Positions 33,632 through 41,030 of a stretch of DNA of 64,000 nt are shown one piece after another. This stretch comes from Chloroflexales bacterium ZM16-3 (GTDB lineage Bacteria > Chloroflexota > Chloroflexia > Chloroflexales > Chloroflexaceae), in contig RYFE02000020.1 of NCBI GenBank assembly GCA_004138175.2, positions 26,021 through 90,020 of the forward strand. The letters run 5' to 3'. Each line of letters begins with the position of its first letter. The stretch's first letter is position 1. A program made the position numbers and the translations under genes. The notes under the pieces were generated by a model. It worked only from the letters and a program-made list of their open reading frames with translations. It made no database searches and was not told the origin of the DNA.

Positions 33632-34927
33632 TCACTCGCCTGCGTCGGTGATGGTGATCGGGCGGGTGCGCGGGGCGGCCTCGGCCGGCAGCAGCAGCGA
33701 GAGCAGCCCGGCCGCCAGCACGAAGGCCACCGAGGCCAAGAGGCAGGCGATTAGCCCGCCGCTGGCCCCGTACTGGAGCCCGAGCTGGTAGAGCAGTCCC
33801 GAGAGCACTGTGCCTGCCAGCCGCCCTCCGGCGTTGGCCATGTAGTAGAAGCCCACGTTCATCGCCACCTTGTCGCTGTCGGTGTAGGCCAGGATGAGGT
33901 AGGAGTGGACCGCCGAGTTCAGGGCGAAGATCGCCCCGAAGGCGATCAGCCCGGCCACCACTGATAGGGTCGGGCTCACCCCCAGCATGAGGGCCAGGGC
34001 GATGCCCGCCGGGAATGCGGCCAGGGTGAAGGCCAGGCCAACCGCCGTGCGCCCATCCGGCTCGTGCTGGCCAGCCACCCGTCGGCGGATCAGCCCCGGC
34101 GTGCCCGCCTGCACCGCGCCGTAGCCGATCACCCAGGCCGCCAGGAAGCCCCCGGCCTGCCAGAAGTCCCAGCCCAGCACACCGGCTAGGTAGACCGGCA
34201 GCCCGACCACGAACCAGACATCGCGCGAGCCGAAGAGGAAGAGCCTGGCAGCCGCGAGCATGTTCACCGCCCGGTTGTGCGAGAACATCTGGCGGAACTT
34301 AGCCTTCTTGTTGGCCGCGCCCAGCTCGCCGCGAATGAGCGCGGCCGCCAGCAGTAGGGCCAGGGCCACGATCCCGGCGAGGGCCAGCAGACCGGCCTGA
34401 AATCCAACGAGGCTCAGCAGCAGCGCGCCCACAAAGAAGCCCACGCCCTTGATCGCGTTCTTGCTGCCGGTGAGCACGCTCACCCAGCGGTAGAGCTGCC
34501 CCTGGCTCTCGCCGGCAACCAGCTTCACCGCGCTCTTGCTGCTCATCTTCGTGAGGTCTTTGGCGATCCCCGAGAGCGCCTGGGCGGCCATCACATAGGG
34601 CACGCTCAGCCATGCCAGCGGGGCCAGGCCGAGCATGCCCAGGGCCAGGAGCTGCGCGCCCAGGCCGAGGAACAGGGTCGCCTTCAGGCCCAGCCGCGCG
34701 CCCAGGTAGCCGCCAAAGAGGTTGGTGATCACGCCGAACAGCTCGTAGAAGAGGAAGAGCGAGGCCACCGCGAAGGGCGAGTAGCCCAGCTGGTAGAAGT
34801 AGAACAGCACCAGGGTGCGGATGGCCCCGTCGGTGAGCGTGTCGGCCCAGTAGGCCATTGTGACGATAACGTAGTTGCGGCGGTCGGCGGACTTCTTGGC
34901 GTCAGACAGGTTCTCTGCGGCTGCCAT
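33632..34927 (-). CDS. arsJ: Organoarsenical efflux MFS transporter ArsJ
   Basis: A 431-residue major facilitator protein with about 12 membrane helices. The N-terminus (NYVIVTMAYWADTLTDGAIR, then TLVLFYFYQLGYSP) matches ArsJ. By family knowledge it exports 1-arseno-3-phosphoglycerate, the unstable product made by the partner GAPDH, giving arsenate resistance. The partner gene is directly upstream on the same strand (35100-36107), with a MITE copy in the 172-bp gap. The pairing strongly supports the call. Confidence 0.9.
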   Translation of the reverse strand: MAAAENLSDAKKSADRRNYVIVTMAYWADTLTDGAIRTLVLFYFYQLGYSPFAVASLFLFYELFGVITNLFGGYLGARLGLKATLFLGLGAQLLALGMLGLAPLAWLSVPYVMAAQALSGIAKDLTKMSSKSAVKLVAGESQGQLYRWVSVLTGSKNAIKGVGFFVGALLLSLVGFQAGLLALAGIVALALLLAAALIRGELGAANKKAKFRQMFSHNRAVNMLAAARLFLFGSRDVWFVVGLPVYLAGVLGWDFWQAGGFLAAWVIGYGAVQAGTPGLIRRRVAGQHEPDGRTAVGLAFTLAAFPAGIALALMLGVSPTLSVVAGLIAFGAIFALNSAVHSYLILAYTDSDKVAMNVGFYYMANAGGRLAGTVLSGLLYQLGLQYGASGGLIACLLASVAFVLAAGLLSLLLPAEAAPRTRPITITDAGE

Positions 34928-34975
34928 AATTCCTCAATGCAAGATGCAAGATGCAAGCATCATCTACCCATTTTA

Positions 34976-35099
34976 CGCAGTAGAGCAGAAGAAACGCTGT
35001 CAGTTATCCGGTCATTCTGAGCGCAGCGAAGAATCCCGGCCGGGACGCTTCGCTGCGCTCAGCGTGACATGTGTGACAGCGTTCCTTCTGCGGTATTGC
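34976..35099. mobile_element. MITE-like element, copy 3 (diverged, about 124 bp)
   Basis: Starts CGCAGTAGAGCAGAAGAAAC and ends CTTCTGCGGTATTGC. It shares the ends and the core (CATTCTGAGC...AGAATCCCGGCCGGGA) with the 116-bp copies but differs in several places and is about 8 bp longer. It lies in the arsJ-GAPDH gap and touches the GAPDH stop codon (35100-35102). No clear target duplication remains. Confidence 0.75.
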
Positions 35100-36107
35100 C
35101 TATAGCGAGATCGCCACCTTCTTCGCCAGCTCGGCGTAGCGGTTGGCGTAGCCCCACTCGTTGTCGTACCAGGCCAGGATCTTCACCTGCGTACCGTTGG
35201 TGACCATGGTCGAGGGCGCGTCGATGATCGCCGAGCGCGGGTCGTCGCGGAAGTCCACCGAGACCAGCGGGCGCTCCTCGTAGCCGAGGATGCCGCGCAG
35301 CGGGCCGTCGGCGGCCGCCCGTAGCAGGCCATTCACCTCGGCGACGCTGGTGTGCCGGGCGACCTCGAAGACGCAGTCGGTCAGGCTGGCGTTGAGCAGG
35401 GGCACGCGCACGGCGATGCCGTCGAGCTTGCCCTGGAGCTCGGGGAAGATCATGCCGATCGCCGTGGCCGAGCCGGTGCTGGTGGGGATGAGCGAGAGCG
35501 AGGATGCCCGCGCCCGACGCAGGTCTTTGTGCGGCGTGTCGTGAATGCTCTGGGTATTGGTCATGTCGTGGATGGTGGTGATCATCCCGTGGCGGATGCC
35601 GATGCCCTCGTGGATGACCTTGACCACCGGGGCCAGGCAGTTGGTGGTGCAGGAGGCGGCGGTGAGCAGGCGGTGCTGCGCGGGCTGGTAGAGACCGTCG
35701 TTGACGCCCATCACTACGTTCAGGGCATCGCCCTTGACCGGCGCAGCCACGATCACCTTCTTCACGCCGGCCCGAAAGTATGCCTCCAGCTGCTCGGGTG
35801 TGCGGAACTTGCCGGTGGCCTCCAGCACGATCTCCACGCCAGCCTCGGCCCATGGCACCGCGCCGGGGTCCTTGATGCTGCTGTAACCGACCGGCGTCTC
35901 GCCGACGAAGAGCTGGCCGGCCTCGCCGCGCGTCTCGTGACCCCAGCGCCCGTGGATCGAGTCGAAGTGCAGCAGGTGGGCCGAGGTCGCCGCGTCGCCG
36001 CCGGTCTCGTTGATATGGACGAACTCTAGCTCCGGCCAGCCCCAGGCCGCCCGCAGCGCCAGCCGGCCGATCCGCCCAAAGCCGTTGATGCCTACCCGCA
36101 CGCTCAT
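35100..36107 (-). CDS. ArsJ-associated glyceraldehyde-3-phosphate dehydrogenase
   Basis: A 335-residue GAPDH. NAD-binding [17 protein letters not shown] at the N-terminus, active-site cysteine in [15 protein letters not shown] near residue 150 with the catalytic histidine about 27 residues on, and a C-terminal [11 protein letters not shown]. The [20 protein letters not shown] region, in place of the usual INDLTD, is typical of the ArsJ-linked subfamily. It phosphorylates or, with arsenate, arsenylates glyceraldehyde-3-phosphate; ArsJ exports the arsenylated product. Its strong promoter is divergent from the ArsR-ArsC gene. Confidence 0.93.
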   Translation of the reverse strand: MSVRVGINGFGRIGRLALRAAWGWPELEFVHINETGGDAATSAHLLHFDSIHGRWGHETRGEAGQLFVGETPVGYSSIKDPGAVPWAEAGVEIVLEATGKFRTPEQLEAYFRAGVKKVIVAAPVKGDALNVVMGVNDGLYQPAQHRLLTAASCTTNCLAPVVKVIHEGIGIRHGMITTIHDMTNTQSIHDTPHKDLRRARASSLSLIPTSTGSATAIGMIFPELQGKLDGIAVRVPLLNASLTDCVFEVARHTSVAEVNGLLRAAADGPLRGILGYEERPLVSVDFRDDPRSAIIDAPSTMVTNGTQVKILAWYDNEWGYANRYAELAKKVAISL

Positions 36108-36146
36108 CAGCCCCTCCTGATGTAAAATACAGCAGTCGCGATTGAT

Positions 36147-36174
36147 ATTATACCGGAGCGCCGGTGGCTGTCAA
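36147..36174 (-). promoter_or_regulatory. Promoter of the GAPDH-arsJ operon
   Basis: Read on the minus strand: perfect TTGACA (36169-36174) and perfect TATAAT (36147-36152) with 16-bp spacing, 40 bp before the GAPDH start. Such a strong promoter suits a gene that is repressed and then induced by arsenic. Confidence 0.75.
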
Positions 36175-36224
36175 TCATGCTCGTTCGTACTGAGGATGTG
36201 CCTTTAAATCAAGTACTGAGAGGC

Positions 36225-36253
36225 TTGACAGCGCCGCCCCATCGCGCTACGAT
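36225..36253 (+). promoter_or_regulatory. Promoter of the ArsR-ArsC fusion gene
   Basis: TTGACA at 36225-36230 and TACGAT at 36248-36253 with 17-bp spacing. The 50-bp stretch between it and the divergent GAPDH promoter contains GTACTGAG twice (about 36187 and 36213), possible sites for the repressor encoded here. Confidence 0.65.
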
Positions 36254-36282
36254 CAGCGCAGGGCAGATGTGGAGATACAACA

Positions 36283-37032
36283 GTGAAGAATGATATATCT
36301 GGAGATGGGGCCGAGGGGGAGATCGCGGGGCTGAAGCTAATCGCCGACGAGACGCGCTGGCGCATCCTGCGCGCCCTGCGGCCGAGCGACCGGCAGGTGG
36401 GCGAGCTGGTGGCGCTCACCGGCCTGCCGCAGAACCTGGTCTCCTACCACCTGGGGGTGCTGCGGCAGGCCGGGATCGTACAGCTGCACCGCAGCGACGC
36501 CGACGGCCGCGCGACCTACTACGGGATCAGCCTGGGCGAGCTGGGCGGGATCTACCGGCAGATCGGGGCCGACCTGGCCATCCCAGCGCCCTTCGCGCCG
36601 AGCGAGCTGCCAGCGCGCACGGTGGTCTTCCTCTGCCGGGCCAACAGCGCCCGCTCGCAGATGGCCGAGGGCTGGCTGCGCGCGCTCACCGGCGGGCGGG
36701 TGACGGTGCGCAGCGGCGGGACGCGGCCCACCCAGCTGCACCCGCTGGCCAACCAGGTTATGGCTGAGGTCGGCGTCGATATCGGCCACCAGCAGGCCAA
36801 ACTGATCGACACGCTCACCGACCTCGCGCCCGATATGGTGGTGACGGTCTGCGACATCGCCCGCGAGGAGTGCCCGCTCTGGCCCGATGTGGGCGCCCGC
36901 ATGCACTGGAGCATCCCCGACCCGGTGGCCGTCGCGGGCGCAGAGGAGCGCCTGACCGCCTTCCGTGCCGTGCGCGACTCGCTGCGCGAGCGGGTGGACG
37001 GGCTGATCGCGCTGCTCAGATCACCAGGTTGA
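36283..37032 (+). CDS. ArsR repressor fused to arsenate reductase (ArsC, LMW-PTP type)
   Basis: A 249-residue fusion starting at GTG. Residues 1-95 are an ArsR-type winged helix (DETRWRILRALRPSDRQVGE, LPQNLVSYHLGVLRQAGIV); the usual metal-binding ELCVCDL cysteines are absent. Residues 108-249 are a low-molecular-weight phosphatase fold arsenate reductase with VVFLCRANSARSQMAEGWLR (C-x5-R loop), further cysteines in TVCDIAREECP, and the terminal DPV region. It would both sense and reduce arsenate. It is divergent from GAPDH-arsJ and its last 17 bp overlap the 3' end of the permease gene. Confidence 0.92.
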   Translation: MKNDISGDGAEGEIAGLKLIADETRWRILRALRPSDRQVGELVALTGLPQNLVSYHLGVLRQAGIVQLHRSDADGRATYYGISLGELGGIYRQIGADLAIPAPFAPSELPARTVVFLCRANSARSQMAEGWLRALTGGRVTVRSGGTRPTQLHPLANQVMAEVGVDIGHQQAKLIDTLTDLAPDMVVTVCDIAREECPLWPDVGARMHWSIPDPVAVAGAEERLTAFRAVRDSLRERVDGLIALLRSPG

Positions 37033-38074
37033 ACAGGTAGCCGATAGCGATGATCCCCGCCGAGACCACGCCGATGAAGGTGGCGATCAGGCGCGGCTTG
37101 AGCACCCGCCGCAGGATGATCATCTCTGGCAGGCTCAGGGCCACCACCGACATCATGAAGGCCAGCACGGTGCCCAGGGCCGCGCCTTTGGCCATAAGAG
37201 CCTGCACCACCGGGATCACCCCGGCGGCGTTGGCGTAGAGCGGCACGCCCAGCAGCACCGCCGCCGGCACCGACCACCAGGCATCCGCGCCCATCACCCC
37301 GGCCAGGGCGTCGGCTGGCACGAAGCCGTGGATGCCCGCGCCCACGGCGATGCCGATCACCACGTAGAGCCAGACCTTCCCGACAATCTCGCGGGTGCTC
37401 TGCCAGGCCTGGGCGAAGCGCTCGGCCCAGGTCGGCCGCTGCTCGGCCACCGCCCCGCCGCCGCCCTTGATCTGCCAGACGAAGTCCTCGACGTAGCGCT
37501 CCATCTTCAGCCGGCCGATGATCACCCCCGCCACGATGGCGACGCTCAGCCCGGCGAGCAGGTAGAGCGCGGCTATGCCCCAGCCGAACATGCCGAAGAG
37601 CAGCACCAGTGCCACCTCATTCACCATCGGCGCGGCGATCAGGAAGGAGAAGGTGACGCCCAGCGGGATACCCGACTCGACGAAGCCGATGAAGAGCGGC
37701 ACGGCCGAGCAGGAGCAGAAGGGCGTGAGCACGCCCAGCCCGGCGGCGAGCACGTTGCCCACCCCCTCGCGCCGTCCGCCCAGCAGGGCGCGGGTGCGCT
37801 CCGCGCTGAAGAAGGAGCGCAGGGTCGAGATGGCGAAGATCATGCCGCCGAGCAGCAGCAGGATCTTGGGCACATCGTAGAGGAAGAAGGCCAGCGACTC
37901 GCCCAGGTGCGAGCCGCGCTCCAGGCCGATCAGCGTGAAGGTCAGCCAGTCGGCCAGGGGCTGAATGATGTTATAGGCGGCCAGCCAGGCGAGCGCCGCC
38001 CCGGCGATGATCAGCCAGAGGCGGCGCGCAGCGCCAGACGGCGACGCCGTGGGTGTGGAGATAGTCTGTGCCAT
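37016..38074 (-). CDS. ArsP-like permease (COG0701, DUF318)
   Basis: A 352-residue membrane protein with about eight to ten helices. The hallmark TPFCSCSAVPLFIGF near residue 112 (paired cysteines in a membrane helix) and a second conserved half with VALSLPEMIILRRV identify the COG0701 permease family, which includes ArsP exporters of trivalent organoarsenicals. With ArsM in the same island, export of methylated arsenic is plausible. The frame opens at 38092 (MLEGAI), but GAAGGGGC before the second ATG favours 38074. Followed in this orientation by the convergent ArsR-ArsC gene. Confidence 0.85.
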   Translation of the reverse strand: MAQTISTPTASPSGAARRLWLIIAGAALAWLAAYNIIQPLADWLTFTLIGLERGSHLGESLAFFLYDVPKILLLLGGMIFAISTLRSFFSAERTRALLGGRREGVGNVLAAGLGVLTPFCSCSAVPLFIGFVESGIPLGVTFSFLIAAPMVNEVALVLLFGMFGWGIAALYLLAGLSVAIVAGVIIGRLKMERYVEDFVWQIKGGGGAVAEQRPTWAERFAQAWQSTREIVGKVWLYVVIGIAVGAGIHGFVPADALAGVMGADAWWSVPAAVLLGVPLYANAAGVIPVVQALMAKGAALGTVLAFMMSVVALSLPEMIILRRVLKPRLIATFIGVVSAGIIAIGYLFNLVI

Positions 38075-38164
38075 GATAGCCCCTTCGAGCATTTTCGCTT
38101 CCTGATCGCCAACCGCCGTCGGTTATCCCTGGGCGGCTTCGCCGCCCCCAAGATCTTTTTTTGT

Positions 38165-38280
38165 GTGCCCAGCCGGCACATGCTGCACTGATGGTGCTGC
38201 GGCGCGGCGTAGCCGCGCCGCAGCACCATCAGTTTTTTTGTGGGAGAGCGAAGCTCTCCCACACCCTCACCGCGCGCAGA
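38165..38280. repeat. Two-hairpin intergenic element, copy 2
   Basis: Second copy of the element at 2377-2490: GTGCC/GGCAC hairpin, long palindrome CTGATGGTGCTGCGGCGCGG with its complement, seven T, then the identical GTGGGAGAGCGAAGCTCTCCCAC hairpin and ACCCTCAC. It lies 4 bp beyond the stop of the small thioredoxin gene. A further GGGCGGC-TTC-GCCGCCC hairpin followed by a T-run (about 38126-38160) is adjacent on the other side. Confidence 0.8.
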
Positions 38281-38284
38281 TCTG

Positions 38285-38518
38285 CTAGGCGAGCCAGCCG
38301 GCAATCTCGGCCTCGCTGGGGATACGCCCGGCGGACACCAGCACGTCATTTACAACCAGCCCCGGCGTCTGCATAATGTTCCAGCGCATCATCTGGGCGT
38401 AGTCCGTCACTTTCTCAACCTCGGCATCCAGGCCGCGATCGGCCACAGTCTTGCGCACCAGCGCCTCTAGTCGTTTGCAGTTGGCACAGCCGGAGCCAAG
38501 GACTTTCACGTTCAGCAT
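38285..38518 (-). CDS. Small thioredoxin-like redox protein
   Basis: A 77-residue protein of the redox-active disulfide protein 2 family (TIGR00412), a minimal thioredoxin fold. CxxC is in GSGCANCKRLE at residues 11-14, the cis-proline region is MQTPGLVVND near 50. These proteins often sit beside COG0701 permeases and ArsR regulators, as here; they may supply reducing equivalents or bind the metalloid. The start overlaps the 3' end of the upstream regulator by 7 bp, so the two are coupled. Confidence 0.88.
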   Translation of the reverse strand: MLNVKVLGSGCANCKRLEALVRKTVADRGLDAEVEKVTDYAQMMRWNIMQTPGLVVNDVLVSAGRIPSEAEIAGWLA

Positions 38519-38889
38519 GGGTCGTTCCTTTCAGGATGGGGCAGGGTGATGGTGATGCACTTCGGGCAGGGACATGCGGCGGCGGGGTCGGCGGCCAGCG
38601 GGCTGCCGCCGACAATCGCCCGCGCCGTGTCGAGCAGGGCGAACAGCTCGGGGCGGGCCACCCGGTAGTAGACGTTCATGCCCACGCGCTGGTCGGCGAT
38701 CAGCCCGGCCGCCCGCAGCAAGGCCAGCTGCTGCGAGAGGTATGCCTGGCGCAGGCCAAGCTGGGCCTCTAGGTGGCAGACGCACTGCTCGCCGCCGCGC
38801 AGCAGGTCGAGGATGGCCAGGCGCGTCGGGTGCGTCAGAGCCTTGAAGAGCTGCACCTCGGGCGCGGCGCATGTGGTGGGTGGCTGCAT
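38512..38889 (-). CDS. ArsR/SmtB-type repressor
   Basis: A 125-residue winged-helix repressor. LFKALTHPTRLAILDLLRGG at residues 14-33, metal-site ECVCHLEAQ-like motif as QCVCHLEAQLGLRQAYLSQQ near 35, recognition helix and wing DQRVGMNVYYRV, and a cysteine-rich tail ACPCPKC. The two cysteine groups could bind As(III) or Cd(II). Start is uncertain (38889, 38907 or 38916); none has a ribosome site, so a leaderless message is possible. It heads the repressor, thioredoxin and permease genes. Divergent from a second ArsR gene. Confidence 0.85.
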   Translation of the reverse strand: MQPPTTCAAPEVQLFKALTHPTRLAILDLLRGGEQCVCHLEAQLGLRQAYLSQQLALLRAAGLIADQRVGMNVYYRVARPELFALLDTARAIVGGSPLAADPAAACPCPKCITITLPHPERNDPC

Positions 38890-38967
38890 AGGGTAAGTAT
38901 ATTCCATTTTTTGCATATCGTGTTGGGGTGCCCAGCAACCCCCGGTGAGCATGTGGCAACCAATGAG

Positions 38968-39000
38968 TATATTGACATCCTTCAATATACTTGCTATACT
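38968..39000 (+). promoter_or_regulatory. Promoter with embedded ArsR-type operator
   Basis: TTGACA at 38972-38977 and TATACT at 38995-39000 with 17-bp spacing. Over it lies the inverted repeat GTATATTGA (38968-38976) and TCAATATAC (38982-38990), the pattern of ArsR/SmtB operators. A repressor bound here blocks RNA polymerase. It serves the plus-strand repressor at 39023. Confidence 0.82.
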
Positions 39001-39022
39001 CCACTCAGGAGGAGCGACGCCG

Positions 39023-39406
39023 ATGATCGAGCTGACTGAGCAAACGAAGGGGCGCACCGCCGGGTGCTGCAACCCCGACCTCGCGCCACGGATCGGCCCC
39101 GATGAGGCCCAGCAGCTCAGCGATGACCTGGGTATTCTGGCGAACCCCATCCGGCTCCAGATCCTCGACATGCTCGCCCAGCGCGACGGCCACGTCTGTG
39201 TGTGTGACCTTGAGGCGGCCCTGCCGGTCAAGCAGCCCACGGTCTCGCACCACCTCAGGCTGCTGCGCGCGGCCGGCCTGATCGACTGCGAGCGCCGCGG
39301 CCTCTGGGTCTACTACTTTGTCCAGCGCGCGGCCCTGGCCGCGCTGCGCGCGCGCCTGCTGGATCGGTTCGATGCGCTAGGCTATAGCACTGAGCAGCAT
39401 GCTTGA
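39023..39406 (+). CDS. ArsR-type repressor upstream of arsM
   Basis: A 127-residue winged-helix repressor. GILANPIRLQILDMLAQRDG near residue 38, the arsenic site CVCDLEAALPVKQPTVSHHL near 60 (ExCVCDL consensus), and the wing CERRGLWVYYFV. An extra CC pair occurs near residue 15 (GCCNP). AGGAGG lies 9 nt before the ATG; the frame opens further upstream but inside the promoter. It most likely represses itself and the methyltransferase gene downstream, and possibly the divergent repressor-thioredoxin-permease genes. Confidence 0.92.
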   Translation: MIELTEQTKGRTAGCCNPDLAPRIGPDEAQQLSDDLGILANPIRLQILDMLAQRDGHVCVCDLEAALPVKQPTVSHHLRLLRAAGLIDCERRGLWVYYFVQRAALAALRARLLDRFDALGYSTEQHA

Positions 39407-39550
39407 GCCACTGAGTCACTGAATCTGGTGGCTCGCTGCGCTCGCGCCTTCCTGATGACAGGCTCAATCCTTCTTCCCGCCGCTATAGCCACCGGCCCGT
39501 GCTTTTTTTATCGGCGCTATATCGAAGTCTATCAATGTAAGGAGATCACC

Positions 39551-40396
39551 ATGAGCCAGCCCCTCTCCGACCCGACCGAGATCAAGGCCGTCGTCCGCGA
39601 GCACTACGGCAACGCCATCCAGTCCGCCAGTAGCTGCTGTGGCCCGACCGCCGAGGGATGCTGCGGCCCGACCAGCACTGAGATCGCGCTCTACGGCGAG
39701 GCGACCATCGCCACGCTGCCCGCCGATATGGTGACGGCGTCCTACGGCTGCGGGAACTCGCTGGCCCTGGCGCAGCTCCAGCCCGGCGAGACGGCCCTCG
39801 ACCTCGGCTCGGGCGGCGGGCTGGAGGTGCTGCTCGCCGCACGCCAGGTCGGCCCCGAGGGCTTTGTCTACGGCCTGGACATGACCGATGCTATGCTGGA
39901 GACGGCCCGGCGCAATATGGAGAAGTCCGGGGTGACGAACGCCAGCTTCCTCAAGGGCGACATTGAGGCCATCCCGCTGCCCGACCAGGCCGTGGATGTG
40001 ATTATCTCCAACTGCGTGATCAACCTCGCGCCCGACAAGGGCCAGGTGCTGGACGACGCCTTCCGCGTGCTGAAGCCCGGCGGGCGTCTGGCCGTCTCTG
40101 ATATTGTCTTCGATGGCGACCTGGCAGATCTGCCGGTGTCCGAGGCCGATCTCCGCACGGCGCTGAGCTGGGCGCACTGCTTCGCCGGTGCCCTGACGAT
40201 GGCGGACTACCGCCGACTGCTGACCGCATCCGGCTTCACCGATATCGGCCTAGCGGTTACCCGGCGCTACACGGTGGACGACCTGCGGGCCGAGAGCGAG
40301 GGGACTGAGCTGCTCACGTCGCTCCCCGACGCGGCGGTGGCGGCGCTCGACGGGAAGATCACCAGCTGCGCGATCACCGCACGGCGACCGAACTGA
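39551..40396 (+). CDS. arsM: Arsenite S-adenosylmethionine methyltransferase
   Basis: A 281-residue ArsM, which methylates As(III) using S-adenosylmethionine. SAM motif I ALDLGSGGGLEVLLAA near residue 79, acidic loop VYGLDMTDAML, conserved cysteines in SSCCGPTAEGCCGP (28-41), ISNCVINL (about 156) and WAHCFAGAL (about 208), matching the arsenic-binding set of characterised enzymes. AAGGAGAT precedes the ATG. It follows the arsR gene by 145 bp. With the permease it would detoxify arsenic by methylation and export, alongside the ArsJ route. Confidence 0.94.
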   Translation: MSQPLSDPTEIKAVVREHYGNAIQSASSCCGPTAEGCCGPTSTEIALYGEATIATLPADMVTASYGCGNSLALAQLQPGETALDLGSGGGLEVLLAARQVGPEGFVYGLDMTDAMLETARRNMEKSGVTNASFLKGDIEAIPLPDQAVDVIISNCVINLAPDKGQVLDDAFRVLKPGGRLAVSDIVFDGDLADLPVSEADLRTALSWAHCFAGALTMADYRRLLTASGFTDIGLAVTRRYTVDDLRAESEGTELLTSLPDAAVAALDGKITSCAITARRPN

Positions 40397-40405
40397 CAGC
40401 TTCCC

Positions 40406-40493
40406 GGTTTCTCTATCGCCCGCCGGGACGCTTCACTTCGTTCAGCGTGACATGTGTGACAGGGTGACGTTTGCGCTATTGCGTTGCGCCCAA
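40406..40493. mobile_element. MITE-like element, partial copy
   Basis: CCGCCGGGACGCTTCACTTC onward and AGCGTGACATGTGTGACAG match the second half of copy 3 (34976-35099), and the end TTTGCGCTATTGCG matches the family terminus. The first half is missing. A further fragment (CGCAGGGTGACAGGGCGAGT) lies near 46079. Confidence 0.6.
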
Positions 40494-40518
40494 GCTGCAA
40501 TCTGCAATCTGCAATCAC

Positions 40519-40854
40519 TCATACGGCAACCCGCACCAGGTTGCCGCTCTCGTCGAGGCTCCAGCGCGTGCCGTCGGTGGCCGGGATGCCGACGGCGCGC
40601 CAGCGCGCGGGGAAGGGGCGGGGCATGGCCAGCATGCCGCCGCCGGGGGTGTCGAGGAGGGTGAAGGCGATCTCGCCGCTGGCGGCCCCGCTCAGCTTCA
40701 CGCGCACCTGCCAGCAACCGTTCCACTCGCGGTAGAAGTCGTACTTCAGCTCGACGACGCCGACCAGCTCGGCCATCGCGTCACGGATCACCGCGCGGGC
40801 CACCGGTGCCCGGCGGCGCAGGTCGGTCAGGGGGGTGGGTAGCTGCTCGGCCAT
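40519..40854 (-). CDS. Hypothetical protein, 111 aa
   Basis: A 111-residue soluble protein of no recognised family. It reads as an alpha/beta domain: helix RAPVARAVIRDAMAELVGVV, strand VELKYDFYREWNGCWQVRVK, then LAMPRPFPARWRAVGIP. AGGAG lies 9 nt before the ATG at 40854; the longer open frame upstream has no such site. Convergent with arsM, with a MITE remnant between. Confidence 0.55.
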   Translation of the reverse strand: MAEQLPTPLTDLRRRAPVARAVIRDAMAELVGVVELKYDFYREWNGCWQVRVKLSGAASGEIAFTLLDTPGGGMLAMPRPFPARWRAVGIPATDGTRWSLDESGNLVRVAV

Positions 40855-41030
40855 AGGTCGCTCCTGTGGCCGCGCCGCTGTGTGGCGGCGCGGCAAGATG
40901 ATGGTTGTATGCCTATTGTGTGAGATTGAGATGGAGATGGAGATGGAGATCTCGCTTATTGTACCCTACCGGGCGAGAGGTGCTACTATAGGCGTCGGGA
41001 TCAGCGACCGCTCTGTGATAGGAGCCCTCA

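Noticed and set aside
40922..40953. GAGATG tandem repeat
   Set aside because: Simple repeat of about five units upstream of a secreted protein; no evidence of phase variation because it is outside the coding frame and promoter boxes are unclear.
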